A stretch of 64,000 bases of DNA from Streptomyces fumanus (GCF_014655295.1 NZ_BNBI01000023.1:27453-91452), one strand, 5' to 3'. Numbered from the stretch's first letter, positions 16,064 through 24,581 are shown. A program made the numbers and translations. Notes: generated by a model from the letters alone, not told the origin.

Positions 16064-17806
16064 TCATCGCGCTGCGGTGTCCGGCTCCCCTCCCACCGGT
16101 ACCTGCCACACCAATCGCGTTCCGCCGCTCTCCGCAGTGGTCGTCTGCATGTCGCCGCCGAGCTTGTGGGCTCGTGCCGCCATGTTGTCGAGTCCGCTGC
16201 GGCGGCCTCCGGGCGGGATGCCGACGCCGTTGTCCGTGACCGTCAGGCGCAGCTTCTTGCCGTCGGTCTCCAGGATCACGTCGGCACGGTCCGCCCGGGC
16301 GTGCCGGGCGACGTTGGTGAGGGACTCGGTCAGGACCGCCATGACGTGATCGGCGGTCTCCTTCGGCACGTGCGTGTCGAGCAGTCCCTCCATCCGGACG
16401 CCGGGAGCGAAGCCCAGGACCGGTGCGGCCTCGCCGACCGCCCTTACGGCGCGGGCGCGCAGGCCGGACGCCGTCTCGTCGTCCCGGGTCCGCAGCCCGA
16501 AGATCGTCGACCGGATGATTTTGATGGTCTCGTCGAGGTCGCCCACCGCGCGCTGCACCCGCTCGGCGGCTCCCTCGTGCTGGATGAAGCGGCCGGCGCT
16601 CTGCAGTGTCATGCCGGTGGCGAACAGCCGCTGGATGGCCAGGTCGTGCAGGTCCCGGGCGATGCGGTCGCGGTCCTCCAGCAGGGCGATCTGCTCGGCG
16701 TCCTGGCGGCGTTCGGCCAGTTCCATGGCGACCGCTGCCTGGGCCGCGAACACCTGCAGCGGCGCGATCTCCTTCTCGGTGAGTTCGGACCGGCCCGCCT
16801 CCCGGACCAGCAGCACCACTCCCCGGACGTCGTCACCCGCGCCGATCGGAACGGCCACCGCCGGCCCCAGGCCCCCGAACCGCGGTGGCCCGCCCGAGAT
16901 CCGCGGATCGTGGGAGACGTCCGGACTGCTCACCGGCGCACGCCGCACGAATGCCTCGCCGACGAGGCTGCCCTCCACGGGCAGCACCGCCCCGCTCAGC
17001 ACCTCGGCCTCCCGCCCGATCGCCAGCTCCACCACCAGCGTCCGGGTGTCCGCGACGGGCATGGCCACCACGGCCAGGGCGGCGGCGGTGATCTCCCGGG
17101 CCCGTTCGGCGATCAGCCGCAGCACACCGGTCTGGTCGGCACCGGACATCAGGGTGTGGGTGATTTCGGCGTTCACCTGGAGCCAGCGTTCGCGCAGCCG
17201 GGACTCCTCGTAGAGGCGGGCGTTGTCGATCGCCACGCCGGCCGCCACGGCCAGCGTGGCCAGCACCGATTCGTCGTCCTCGTCGAACTGCTGGCCGCCG
17301 CGCTTCTCCGTCAGGTACAGGTTGCCGAAGATATGGTCGCGCACCCGGATGGGGACACCGAGGAAGGTGTTCATCGGGGGGTGATGGGCCGGGAAGCCGT
17401 ACGAGGCCGGGTGGTCGGAGAGCTTGGGCAGGCGCAGCGGCTCGGGGTGGCGGATCAGCTCGCCCAGGATGCCGTGGCCCTCCGGGTAGGGGCCGATCCG
17501 CGCGATCTGCTCGGCGTCGACGCCGACGGTGTGGAAGGCGGACAGCCGCTTGCCGTCGGGCCCGATCACGCCGAGCGCGGCGTACTCGGCGTCGACCAGT
17601 GCCGCCGCGGCCTCCACGATGCTGCGCAGCGCCTGTTCCAGGTCGAGCTCCCGGCCGACCGACAGCACCGCTTCGAGCAGGCTGTGCACCCGGTCCCGGG
17701 TCCCCCGCGCCGCGTCCAGCCGGGCCTGGAGCTCCTCCAGCAGCTCGTCCAGCCGCAACTGCGGCAGCCGTACCCGAGCCGCGCCGGCTTCCTCGGCACC
17801 TCCCAC
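16064..17806 (-). CDS. DevS/DosT/OsdK-like GAF-GAF sensor histidine kinase
   Basis: The 580-residue protein is read from a GTG at 17806 with GGAGGG six bases upstream; an ATG at 17833 is an alternative. Domains: an N-terminal helix (LRLDELLEELQARLDAARG), GAF-A (about 55-200), GAF-B (about 220-365), a HisKA_3 dimerisation helix with the phosphoacceptor His near residue 387 (IARDLHDLAIQRLFATGMTL), and a HATPase domain (NVARHARA; VTDNGVGIPP). GAF-A contains ASYGFPAHHPPMNTFLGVPI near residue 140, the region that holds the heme-ligand His of mycobacterial DevS/DosT; thus it may sense O2, NO or CO through heme. It follows GAPDH by 118 bp on the same strand. Its likely partner is the LuxR-type regulator at 31892, 14 kb away. 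Confidence 0.88.
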   Translation of the reverse strand: MGGAEEAGAARVRLPQLRLDELLEELQARLDAARGTRDRVHSLLEAVLSVGRELDLEQALRSIVEAAAALVDAEYAALGVIGPDGKRLSAFHTVGVDAEQIARIGPYPEGHGILGELIRHPEPLRLPKLSDHPASYGFPAHHPPMNTFLGVPIRVRDHIFGNLYLTEKRGGQQFDEDDESVLATLAVAAGVAIDNARLYEESRLRERWLQVNAEITHTLMSGADQTGVLRLIAERAREITAAALAVVAMPVADTRTLVVELAIGREAEVLSGAVLPVEGSLVGEAFVRRAPVSSPDVSHDPRISGGPPRFGGLGPAVAVPIGAGDDVRGVVLLVREAGRSELTEKEIAPLQVFAAQAAVAMELAERRQDAEQIALLEDRDRIARDLHDLAIQRLFATGMTLQSAGRFIQHEGAAERVQRAVGDLDETIKIIRSTIFGLRTRDDETASGLRARAVRAVGEAAPVLGFAPGVRMEGLLDTHVPKETADHVMAVLTESLTNVARHARADRADVILETDGKKLRLTVTDNGVGIPPGGRRSGLDNMAARAHKLGGDMQTTTAESGGTRLVWQVPVGGEPDTAAR

Positions 17807-17924
17807 GGCTGACCCTCCAACGCCCCACCGCACTGCCGGCAGTCATGCCGCTTGCCCTGCAACGGTATCCGCTCGAACGGGCTGATGGTACGGGGTCGCT
17901 CCCGGCGGGGGCCGGGCGAAATGG

Positions 17925-18950
17925 TCAGTTCCGGGGCAGCCGGGCCGCCACGTAGGAGGTGAGGTCGAGCAGGCGGTTGGTGTAGCCCCACTCGTTGTCG
18001 TACCAGCCGAAGACCTTGACGAGGTCACCGTGGGTCTGGGTGAGGGGGGCATCCAGGACGCAGGACGCCGGGTCGCCGACCACGTCACGCGAGACGATCG
18101 GGGCGTCCGACACCCGCAGCACGTCCTTCAGCACTCCCTCGGCGGCCTCCCGGTAGGCGGCGTTGACCTCCTCCTCGCTCACCGCGCGTTCGAGGACCAC
18201 GGTCAGGTCGGTCAGCGAGCCGTCCTCGACGGGGACGCGCACCGCGCTGCCGTCCAGCGTGCCCGCCAGCTCCGGCAGGACCAGACCCACGGCACGGGCG
18301 GCACCCGTGGTGGTGGGAATGATGTTCACCGCCGCCGAACGGCCGCGGCGCAGGTCCTTGTGGGGGCCGTCCAGGACCACCTGGTCGTTGGTGTAGCCGT
18401 GGATGGTGGTCATCAGGCCCCTGACGACGCCGAAGTGGTCGTCGAGGACCTTCACCATGGGGGCCACGCAGTTGGTGGTGCAGGACGCGTTGGAGATTAC
18501 GTGGTGCTGTTCGGGGTCGTAGGTGCCCTCGTTGACGCCCATGACGATCGTGGCGTCGACGTCCTTGCCCGGCACGGACAGCAGGACCTTGCGCGCGCCG
18601 GCCGCCAGGTGCAGGCCGGCCCGCTCGCGGGTGCGGAAGCGGCCGGTCGACTCGATCACCACGTCCACCCCGAGGTCGCCCCAGGCCAGCGCGGCCGGAT
18701 CACGCTCGGCGGTCACCCTCATCCGGTGGCCGTCCACGGTGATGGAGGTGTCGTCGTGCTCGACGGCGCGGTGCAGCCGCCCGTACGTCGAGTCGTAGGT
18801 CAGCAGGTGCGCCAGCGTCGCCGGGGAGGTGATGTCGTTGACCGCCACCACCTCCAGCGGGGTGCCGGTGCCGGCGGTCCGTTCCAGGACACAGCGCAGG
18901 TAGTTGCGGCCGATGCGGCCGAAGCCGTTGATGCCCACACGCACAGTCAT
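17925..18950 (-). CDS. gap: Type I glyceraldehyde-3-phosphate dehydrogenase
   Basis: The 341-residue protein begins MTVRVGINGFGRIGRNYLRC with the NAD-binding GxGxxG loop. The catalytic Cys is residue 157 in ISNASCTTNCVAP, and HGYTNDQ carries the catalytic His. The RRGRSAAVNIIPTTTGAARA loop and the WYDNEWGY C-terminus are typical. It oxidises glyceraldehyde-3-phosphate with NAD and phosphate in glycolysis. It is probably an additional, condition-specific copy beside a housekeeping gene elsewhere (inference). A DosR-like palindrome lies 112 bp upstream, and the sensor kinase gene follows on the same strand. Its presence among fermentation genes ties the NADH-producing step to the PFL/AdhE set. 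Confidence 0.95.
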   Translation of the reverse strand: MTVRVGINGFGRIGRNYLRCVLERTAGTGTPLEVVAVNDITSPATLAHLLTYDSTYGRLHRAVEHDDTSITVDGHRMRVTAERDPAALAWGDLGVDVVIESTGRFRTRERAGLHLAAGARKVLLSVPGKDVDATIVMGVNEGTYDPEQHHVISNASCTTNCVAPMVKVLDDHFGVVRGLMTTIHGYTNDQVVLDGPHKDLRRGRSAAVNIIPTTTGAARAVGLVLPELAGTLDGSAVRVPVEDGSLTDLTVVLERAVSEEEVNAAYREAAEGVLKDVLRVSDAPIVSRDVVGDPASCVLDAPLTQTHGDLVKVFGWYDNEWGYTNRLLDLTSYVAARLPRN

Positions 18951-19061
18951 GTCTTCCGTCCTCCCCTGAGGCAAGGTACGACGCCCGGGGTCGTCCCGGG
19001 ATCGCTCCCAGCCTCGCGGCCGGGTTCCCGCCCGGACAGGGGCCGTGCGGGGGCGGTCCGC

Positions 19062-19076
19062 GGGACCTTCGGCCCG
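19062..19076. promoter_or_regulatory. DosR-like palindrome upstream of gap
   Basis: GGGACCTTCGGCCCG matches GGGRCC-N3-GGYCCC except for the last base. It starts 112 bp upstream of the GAPDH ATG. A related half-site (AGGGGCCG) lies about 22 bp nearer the gene, at 19039-19046. Confidence 0.5.
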
Positions 19077-19253
19077 GTACGGCCCGCCGCCGCGCGCTCG
19101 GACGGCGACGGCGACGGAGCTGCCCTGACGAGGACGGCCGGCCCGCCGCGACGGCGGGTGTGCTGCCGGACCCGAGCACGTCCGCCGGGGGGGGCCGCGC
19201 GCACCGACCGGGCGGCCGGCAGGTACGAGGACACCGTTCCGGTCCGGAAGGGT

Positions 19254-19606
19254 AGCCCGACGTCCGCCGTCGACCGGGTCGCCGACTTCTACGGCGGCTA
19301 CATCGACGGGCTGCACGACTCGGGCCACGGCCGGCTCACCGACGCCCTGCGCGTCCATTACCTGACCGCCGAGCTCCGGGAGAGGCTGGCCCGCTGGGAG
19401 GCCGGCCGTCGTCCGGACGTGTGCTCCGCTTCCGCGGAGTGCCGGCGGCCTGGGAGGTCGCCTACACCGACAGCGCAATGGGCAAGTGCCGGACCCGTGT
19501 GACGCTCACCTGGCGGGCTTCGGGCAACCGTGTGCACCGCACCCGCCTGACGGTCCAGTCGGACCTGGCCACACGGCTCATCTCCGACATCCGGCCCGGC
19601 GACTGA
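19254..19606 (+). pseudogene. Conserved Streptomyces hypothetical protein, frameshifted
   Basis: One frame reads SAVDRVADFYGGYIDGLHDS and LTDALRVHYLTAELRERLAR. After a one-base shift near 19420 the next frame reads VLRFRGVPAAWEVAYTDSAM, CRTRVTLTWRASGN and LTVQSDLATRLISDI, ending at 19606. Together they match a widespread Streptomyces secreted or lipoprotein-like hypothetical family of about 150 residues ('DFYxxYID...HYLT...GVPxAW.V.Y.DSGMG'). The N-terminal signal region is missing. Function of the family is unknown. This is a truncated, frameshifted copy inside the island. Confidence 0.55.
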
Positions 19607-20071
19607 CCCGGCGCCGGGCCGGCCGTAGCGAGCCGGCCGACGAGTCGCCGTCGACGACCGGTCCGCGCGCCCGGCAGCCGGCCCGTCGCACCGAAGCGGG
19701 TCCGGGGCCGGTACCACGCTCTCGGCGCGTGGCACCGGCCCTCGTGTTACCGGAACGGGGAGCGGAAGGGACCACCCGCTTCCCGCGGGTCCTGGTTGCG
19801 CGGTGCGCGGCACCCGTCCGCTTCTCCACGTCCTTCTCAGGTCCTTTCCACTGATGCCAGGAAAGCACCGCGGCCCGCGCGGACGGTGGGGCCGAGCGGG
19901 TCCGTCCGGCCGTGTCGCGGGTCCGAGCGGCCCGGCGGCGTGCGTCACGGCAGCATCAGCCGGCATGTTCCCCCGGGCGGGGGGCGCTCACGGTCCGTTC
20001 GGCGAGCCGGACGTCGATCGGCGTCCGGTCCGACTCCGGCACCGTGACCTCCCGTTGCCCGTGCTCCTTCC
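19607..20071. other. No recognisable gene
   Basis: About 465 bp between a plus-strand pseudogene and a minus-strand USP gene that end towards each other. No strong terminator hairpin or family-like frame was seen. Confidence 0.45.
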
Positions 20072-20974
20072 TCAGTAGTGGGGAACGACCGCGACCGGGC
20101 AGCCGGCGTGATGGATCACCGCGTGGGCGACCGGACCGGTGCGCCTGATCGACGCGTCCTCGGTGACACGACGGCCGACGACCACGAGTCCGGCCCCGCT
20201 GGCCGCCCGCACCAGGGCACTTGCGGGCCGGGCCGGCACCACCCGTTCCAGGACCTCGACGTCCGGATACTTGTCGCGCCACACCCGCAGCACGTCGGCC
20301 AGCAGGTCCTGCCACTCCCCCGCCTGCCTCGGCTCGTCCAGCAGACCGATCTCGCCCGGTCCGAGGGTGAGCGGGCCGGTGGCCCGCCAGGCGTGGAGGG
20401 CCTTGAGCCGTGCGTGGCGGCTGCGGGCCTCGGCGAAGGCGAACTCGAGGAGTTCGTCGCACGGGTACTCGACGTCGACGCCGACCACCACGTCCCGGTA
20501 CGCGGTCCGCACGGAGGCGCCGCCGTCGGCCGACGGAAGATGTTCGTCCGCCGCCTGCTCGCCCGCCCGCACGAGCACGACCGGGCAGGTGGCCCTGGCG
20601 ACCACGCCCAAGGCCACCGACCCCACCAGGAACCCGGTGAAACCGCTCAGCCCCCGGGAGCCCAGCACCAGCAGCTCGGCGGTGCCGGCAGCCGCCAGCA
20701 GGGCCGTCGTCGCCGGTCCCGCGACCTGTTCGTCATGCAGGCGTACTTCGGGACAGGCCGCTCGGACCCGCTGTTCCGCCCGGCGCAGAACGTTCCTTCC
20801 CGTATGGCGCCGGACCGCGTCCGCGGCTGCTCCGGCCCTCGCCCGGGGGTACCGGTTCCAGGCGTGCACCAGCCGCAGCTCCCGGCCGCGGCGTACCGCC
20901 TCTCGCGCCGCCCACTCGGCCGCCGCGAGGCTCTCGGCGCAACCGTCGACTCCGGCGACAACGGGTGCGAGCAT
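20072..20974 (-). CDS. Universal stress protein, tandem UspA domains (1 of 6)
   Basis: The ATG at 20974 is preceded by AGGGAGGTGAACGTC. The 300-residue protein has two UspA domains. Domain 1 (about 1-140) begins VVAGVDGCAESLAAAEWAAR and ends with the ATP-binding signature LLVLGSRGLSGFTGFLVGSV, then CPVVLVRAGEQAADEHLP. Domain 2 (about 150-300) begins DVVVGVDVEYPCDELLEFAF and ends LVVVGRRVTEDASIRRTGPV, then CPVAVVPHY. Domain 1 has the G-x2-G-x9-G(S/T) pattern of ATP-binding USPs, domain 2 only partly. Two DosR-like palindromes lie 69 and 98 bp upstream. Tandem USPs of this size are a hallmark of the DosR regulon in mycobacteria and the Osd region of S. coelicolor. Confidence 0.92.
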   Translation of the reverse strand: MLAPVVAGVDGCAESLAAAEWAAREAVRRGRELRLVHAWNRYPRARAGAAADAVRRHTGRNVLRRAEQRVRAACPEVRLHDEQVAGPATTALLAAAGTAELLVLGSRGLSGFTGFLVGSVALGVVARATCPVVLVRAGEQAADEHLPSADGGASVRTAYRDVVVGVDVEYPCDELLEFAFAEARSRHARLKALHAWRATGPLTLGPGEIGLLDEPRQAGEWQDLLADVLRVWRDKYPDVEVLERVVPARPASALVRAASGAGLVVVGRRVTEDASIRRTGPVAHAVIHHAGCPVAVVPHY

Positions 20975-21042
20975 GACGTTCACCTCCCTGAAGCGGGTGT
21001 TCTCCGCGCTGTCAGCGTCTCGCCGCCGCCGAGCCCCGGAAA

Positions 21043-21057
21043 GGGGCCGAGGGTCCC
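21043..21057. promoter_or_regulatory. DosR-like palindrome before USP 1
   Basis: GGGGCCGAGGGTCCC is a full match to GGGRCC-N3-GGYCCC. It starts 69 bp upstream of the USP start at 20974, a normal activator distance, in the divergent region shared with the USP at 21281. Confidence 0.6.
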
Positions 21058-21071
21058 TGTCGGCGGTCGTC

Positions 21072-21086
21072 GGGCCCTTTGGGCCT
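21072..21086. promoter_or_regulatory. Second palindrome in the divergent USP region
   Basis: GGGCCCTTTGGGCCT is a weaker relative of the island motif, starting 29 bp after the first box. It could serve either the minus-strand USP at 20974 or the plus-strand one at 21281. Confidence 0.4.
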
Positions 21087-21280
21087 GCGCCACCGCCCGG
21101 TGCCGGGCCGGACCTCCGCTCGCTCCCGCCCGGGACCCGCCTCATCGGGGCCGGTCGGCCCACCGGCGCCGTCTCGTCGGCCGGTGCCGTCTCCCGCGCT
21201 CCGCTGCCATCTTCGAACGGACAGCGGGACGAGGCGGGGCGCGCGGACCAGTACGGCTCTGCTCACGGAGGTGGATCGTC

Positions 21281-22030
21281 ATGAACGAACCCTTGGTCGT
21301 CGTCTGGGTCGGCCCGTCCGCTCCCGGCCGCGCCGTGGCCGACTGGGCGGCGCACGAGGCCCGTCTGGCCGGGCGTCCGCTCCGTCTGGTCCCGGCCGCG
21401 GGACCGGAACCGGTGCGGGACGCCGCGCTGATCGTCCTGGACGCCGGGGAGGCCGGACGCGCCCCGGCCGCGGCCGACCGGGCGCTCGTCGACGCGACCG
21501 CCTGTCCGGTGGTGTTCGTCCCGGCCGGCCTGCACGTCGAGGCGCTGGTGCGCCGCTCCCGCGACGTGACGCTCGGCCTGGACGCCCGGAGGCCGGCGGA
21601 CGAGGCGGTCGGCTTCGCCTTCGCCGCCGCCCGGACGCGGCGGCTGCGGTTGCGCGCCGTCCACGCCTGGGCACTGCCGCCGCGTGCCGCCGCTTCGCTC
21701 TTCGGCGTACCGGAGGACAGCCGCGCCGCCTGGGAGGACCAGGAGGTGCAGATGCTGTCCGACACGCTGCGGCCGTGGCGCGCCAGGTACCCGGACGTCC
21801 GGGTACTGGAAGACGTGCGTCTGCTTCCGCCGGCCCGCTCCCTGGTCGCCGCCTGCCATGACAGCGAGCTGGTGGTCCTGGGGCGGCACCCCGGCCAGGG
21901 GTCCGGAGCGCCCGCGCGGCTGCTGGCCCGGCAGGCCCGGCGTCCCGTCGCCGTCGTCCCGTCTCCTCTCGCCGGACGTCCGGGTCCGCGGTCCGCGCCG
22001 TCCGGCCGGCACGGTCGGGAGAGCGGATGA
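21281..22030 (+). CDS. Degenerate universal stress protein (2 of 6)
   Basis: The ATG follows GGAGGTGGATCGTC. The 249-residue protein keeps the USP outline: MNEPLVVVWVGPSAPGRAVA, TACPVVFVPAGLHVEALVRR, DVTLGLDARRPADEAVGFAF, LRPWRARYPDVRVLEDVRLL, and LVVLGRHPGQ near the end. The first domain is about 60 residues shorter than in the other five and lacks the VLGSRG...GS ATP-binding signature (only ALIVLDAGEAG remains). In the second, the usual GRR...G pattern is also altered. It probably cannot bind ATP in the usual way and may work as a partner for other USPs. It is divergent from USP 1. Confidence 0.75.
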   Translation: MNEPLVVVWVGPSAPGRAVADWAAHEARLAGRPLRLVPAAGPEPVRDAALIVLDAGEAGRAPAAADRALVDATACPVVFVPAGLHVEALVRRSRDVTLGLDARRPADEAVGFAFAAARTRRLRLRAVHAWALPPRAAASLFGVPEDSRAAWEDQEVQMLSDTLRPWRARYPDVRVLEDVRLLPPARSLVAACHDSELVVLGRHPGQGSGAPARLLARQARRPVAVVPSPLAGRPGPRSAPSGRHGRESG

Positions 22031-22382
22031 CAGGCGGTCCCGTCGGGTCCGGTGCGGCGGGGTACCGGTGGTGCCCTGGAAGGCACGGCGGTCGGCGGAC
22101 CGTCGAGCGCGTGGTGCCGTGCCTCGCTCGCCTGCCGGTGGAGGACCGCGTCCCGCGCGGGCCCAGGTGGGGCCGGACGACCCTGCAACGGGGCCCTGCG
22201 GCCCGTGTCCCGGTACCCGGCCGCGCGGGACGCTGATGACAGGAGCCCGACGGCGCGCGGTACCGGGCGGCGTCGTGGACATCGGGTCCGGACGGGCTCC
22301 GGGCGCGGCGCGCGTTCGTCGCGGCGCGGTCCGACGGAACGTCACCGGCCGAGGAGGCCCAGGACAGGAGAGGACCGGAACA
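22031..22382. other. Intergenic region before the cyclic-nucleotide-type gene
   Basis: About 350 bp with no gene seen. It contains a palindrome at 22190-22204 and a weaker one, GGGGCCGGACGACCC, at 22169-22183, 21 bp before it. Confidence 0.45.
22190..22204. promoter_or_regulatory. DosR-like palindrome before the cNMP-domain gene
   Basis: GGGGCCCTGCGGCCC fits the island motif with one mismatch in the right half. It lies about 180 bp upstream of the ATG at 22383. Confidence 0.4.
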
Positions 22383-22847
22383 ATGACCACGACCATGGCC
22401 ATCACCCTGACCACGGCCCTGCCGGCCGATCACCGCGAGCGCCTCATGAGCGAAGCGCGCGAAGTCTCCTTCGAGGCGGGTGCCCGGTTGTTCGAGGAGC
22501 GCCGGCGGGCCGACCGGTTCTGGGTGATCCGCAGCGGCACCGTCACGCTCGACGCCCGGGTTCCCGGCCGCCGGGCCGCCGTGATCGATTCGGTGAGCCA
22601 CGGCGAACTCCTCGGCTGGTCCTGGCACTTCCCCCCGTACCGGTGGCATCTGGGCGCCGAGGCGCTGAGTCCGGTGCGGGCCTGGGAGTTCGACGCGGAC
22701 ACCATACGGGCGATGTGCGCCGAGGACCCGGAGTTCGGCCGGTCGATCAGCTTCTGGGTCGGCTCGGTGACGGCCCAACGGCTGCACGCGACCCGCACCC
22801 GGCTGCTCGATCTCTACGCCCCTTACGGCAGCGGGCACCGGGTGTGA
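22383..22847 (+). CDS. Stand-alone cyclic-nucleotide-binding-type domain protein
   Basis: The ATG is preceded by AGGAGAGGACC. The 154-residue protein shows a beta-roll like CRP-family sensors: VSFEAGARLFEERRRADRFW, VIRSGTVTLDARVPGRRAAV, VSHGELLGWSWHFPPYRWHL and ALSPVRAWEFDADTIRAMCA. The last part (GRSISFWVGSVTAQRLHATR...LLDLYAPYG) resembles the dimer helix of CRP proteins, but no helix-turn-helix follows. It may therefore sense a ligand or cofactor and act on a partner protein instead of DNA. The next gene, a CBS-BON protein, starts 23 bp downstream on the same strand, forming a two-gene unit. Similar stand-alone proteins sit in the S. coelicolor Osd region (from memory). Confidence 0.75.
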   Translation: MTTTMAITLTTALPADHRERLMSEAREVSFEAGARLFEERRRADRFWVIRSGTVTLDARVPGRRAAVIDSVSHGELLGWSWHFPPYRWHLGAEALSPVRAWEFDADTIRAMCAEDPEFGRSISFWVGSVTAQRLHATRTRLLDLYAPYGSGHRV

Positions 22848-22870
22848 CCGGTGCGCACAGGAGGATTCTC

Positions 22871-23536
22871 ATGTCACGCAGTCCGCACACCGTGAGCGAC
22901 GTCATGACGCACACCGTCGTGGCGGTGGGCCGCGGCGCGTCGTTCAAGGAGATCGTCAGACTGATGCGGCAGTGGAAGGTCAGCGCCCTGCCCGTGCTGG
23001 AGGGCGAAGGGCGCGTCGTCGGCGTCGTCTCGGAGGCGGACCTGCTGCCGAAGGAGGAGTTCCGCGACAGTGACCCCGACCGGCTCACGCAGTTGCGGCG
23101 GCTGCCGGACCTGGCCAAGGCGGGCGCCCTGACCGCGGGCGAGCTGATGAGCACGCCTGCCGTCACCATCCAGGCCGGCGCCACGCTGGCGGAGGCGGCT
23201 CGCGTCATGGCGCTGCGGCGGGTCAAGCGTCTGCCCGTGGTCAGCGACGGAGGCATGCTCGAAGGCGTGATCAGCCGCGCGGACCTGCTCAAGGTCTTTT
23301 TGCGCTCCGACGAGGAACTCGCCGAGGAGATCCGCCGGGACATCGTCGTCCCTCTGCTCCCGGCCTCCCCCTCGTCGGTCCGGGTGACCGTCTCGGACGG
23401 CAGGGTGACTCTGACCGGCCGACTGCGGGACCCGTCGCTGGTGCCCGTCGTCGCCCGTCTCGTCCGCGCGGTCGAGGGCGTCGTCGACGTCGACTTCGAT
23501 CCCACGGGCGGCGACGCGGTGGGCCGGTCCGCCTGA
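22871..23536 (+). CDS. CBS-pair plus BON domain protein
   Basis: The 221-residue protein has CBS 1 (about 8-62: VSDVMTHTVVAVGRGASFKE; WKVSALPVLEGEGRVVGVVS), CBS 2 (about 92-148: AGELMSTPAVTIQAGATLAE; RVKRLPVVSDGGMLEGVISR) and a BON domain (about 165-215: VRVTVSDGRVTLTGRLRDPS). It follows the cNMP-domain gene by 23 bp with its own GGAGGATTCTC ribosome-binding area, and a strong terminator hairpin follows the stop. It is a paralogue of the proteins at 12008 and 41524; the three share the FKEVVRLL-type CBS entry. Binding of AMP/ATP or related nucleotides is expected from the family. A role as an energy-charge sensor is inference. Confidence 0.9.
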   Translation: MSRSPHTVSDVMTHTVVAVGRGASFKEIVRLMRQWKVSALPVLEGEGRVVGVVSEADLLPKEEFRDSDPDRLTQLRRLPDLAKAGALTAGELMSTPAVTIQAGATLAEAARVMALRRVKRLPVVSDGGMLEGVISRADLLKVFLRSDEELAEEIRRDIVVPLLPASPSSVRVTVSDGRVTLTGRLRDPSLVPVVARLVRAVEGVVDVDFDPTGGDAVGRSA

Positions 23537-23540
23537 CCGA

Positions 23541-23586
23541 CCGGGCCGGCACCCGAGTACGCGGGGAGGGGCGGGTGCCGGCCCGG
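23541..23586 (+). terminator. Terminator after the cNMP/CBS-BON unit
   Basis: Fifteen-base perfect arms (CCGGGCCGGCACCCG and its complement) at 23541-23555 and 23572-23586 enclose a 16-base loop, starting 5 bp after the stop. No T-run follows, as is usual in Streptomyces. Confidence 0.75.
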
Positions 23587-23657
23587 TCACGCATGAGCCC
23601 GTCGGCCCGACGGCGGACGGAAGACACCGATGCCCCCGCGGACGCGGTGCCGGCGGC

Positions 23658-24098
23658 TCAGGGCGGCAGCTCCACGCCGTACAGGGTGCGCCCGCCGACC
23701 AGTTCCCGGCCGGTGACCAGGTCGGCCTCGATGCGGATGAAGACCTCCACGGGCCAGGGAACCCACGACCGGGGTCCGGTGCGGACCAAGTGCGCGTGCT
23801 CGTCCGGGTCGGTCACCACCGAGGCGGGACCGGTGACGACCACGCTCCAGCCCGACTGGGCCGCCACGTCGACCTCGTCGGCCTCGAAGGCCACCACGGC
23901 GCCGTCGACGGCACGGACCAGCTCGGAGGAGGCGGAGGTGCGCAGCAGCACGGCACCGTCCTCGGCCAGGAGGAAGTTGACCGGCAGCACGGCGGGCAGG
24001 GCGTCGCGCGTGTGCACGATGCGGCCCACCGCCGCCCGGGCCAGTCGGCGCAGGCTCTCCTGCCGGTCCAGTTCGCGGAAACCGTCATTGCGGTACAT
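23658..24098 (-). CDS. Pyridoxamine 5'-phosphate oxidase-like flavin-binding protein
   Basis: The 146-residue protein starts MYRNDGFRELDRQESLRRLA, followed by VGRIVHTRDALPAVLPVNFL, VLLRTSASSELVRAVDGAVV, AFEADEVDVAAQSGWSVVVT and VEVFIRIEADLVTGREL. This order is typical of the split-barrel FMN/F420-binding family annotated as 'pyridoxamine 5'-phosphate oxidase family', which in actinobacteria includes many F420-, FMN- or heme-binding proteins. The exact reaction is unknown. It is transcribed divergently from the Rv1733c-like fragment. Members of this family occur in DosR regulons (for example Rv2004-/Rv3131-neighbour genes, from memory). Confidence 0.8.
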   Translation of the reverse strand: MYRNDGFRELDRQESLRRLARAAVGRIVHTRDALPAVLPVNFLLAEDGAVLLRTSASSELVRAVDGAVVAFEADEVDVAAQSGWSVVVTGPASVVTDPDEHAHLVRTGPRSWVPWPVEVFIRIEADLVTGRELVGGRTLYGVELPP

Positions 24099-24223
24099 CA
24101 GCCGGTCGTCTTCCCGTGTGTCGTCCGGTGCGGCCTCCCATCCTTCCCGCGGCCGGCGGCCGGCGGCGAGGGCCGGCCGTCCCCGGCCCGCCGCCGAACG
24201 TCCCTGACCCGGCCGGAGAGCCA

Positions 24224-24238
24224 GGTCCGGTCGGTCCC
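24224..24238. promoter_or_regulatory. Weak DosR-like palindrome in a divergent region
   Basis: GGTCCGGTCGGTCCC keeps a perfect right half (GGTCCC) and a poor left half. It lies 126 bp upstream of the flavin-binding protein gene and 26 bp upstream of the Rv1733c-like fragment. Confidence 0.3.
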
Positions 24239-24263
24239 TCGACGTCCCTGCTCGGCCCATGAC

Positions 24264-24581
24264 ATGACCGCGTCCCGGCTGCCGGGTTCGGAGCAGGAGC
24301 GTACGTGCACGGGGCGGACGCTGGTGAGCACCGAGGTGCGGCGCGGTGAGCGTGTCACGGTGTGGCTGGACGGCCGGGACCGGCTCGTTTCCACGCCGAC
24401 CGGGCGGGTCGACGCCGCCGTTGAGTCCGCGCTCTTCGGCCTCGGCGCCGCTCTCGTCGTCTCCGGTGCCGCCTTCGGCACGGCCTCCCTCGCCCGCCGG
24501 CGCCTGGACCGGCGGCGCCTGGCGCAGTGGGACGAGCAGTGGCGGCTGGTCGGCCCGCGCTGGAGCCAGCGGGCGGGCTGA
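24264..24581 (+). CDS. Rv1733c-like membrane protein, C-terminal half only
   Basis: The 105-residue frame from ATG 24264 reads ERTCTGRTLVSTEVRRGERV, VTVWLDGRDRLVSTPTGRVD, one membrane segment (ALFGLGAALVVSGAAFGTAS) and RRLDRRRLAQWDEQWRLVGP. This matches the C-terminal half of Rv1733c-type proteins (about 190-210 residues, two membrane helices), including the final 'RRLxxWDxEWxxVGPRW' block. The N-terminal helix and part of the loop are missing, so it is a truncated gene or one with a changed start. Rv1733c is a DosR-regulon gene in Mycobacterium tuberculosis, which supports the reading of this region as a dormancy island. Function is unknown. Confidence 0.65.
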   Translation: MTASRLPGSEQERTCTGRTLVSTEVRRGERVTVWLDGRDRLVSTPTGRVDAAVESALFGLGAALVVSGAAFGTASLARRRLDRRRLAQWDEQWRLVGPRWSQRAG

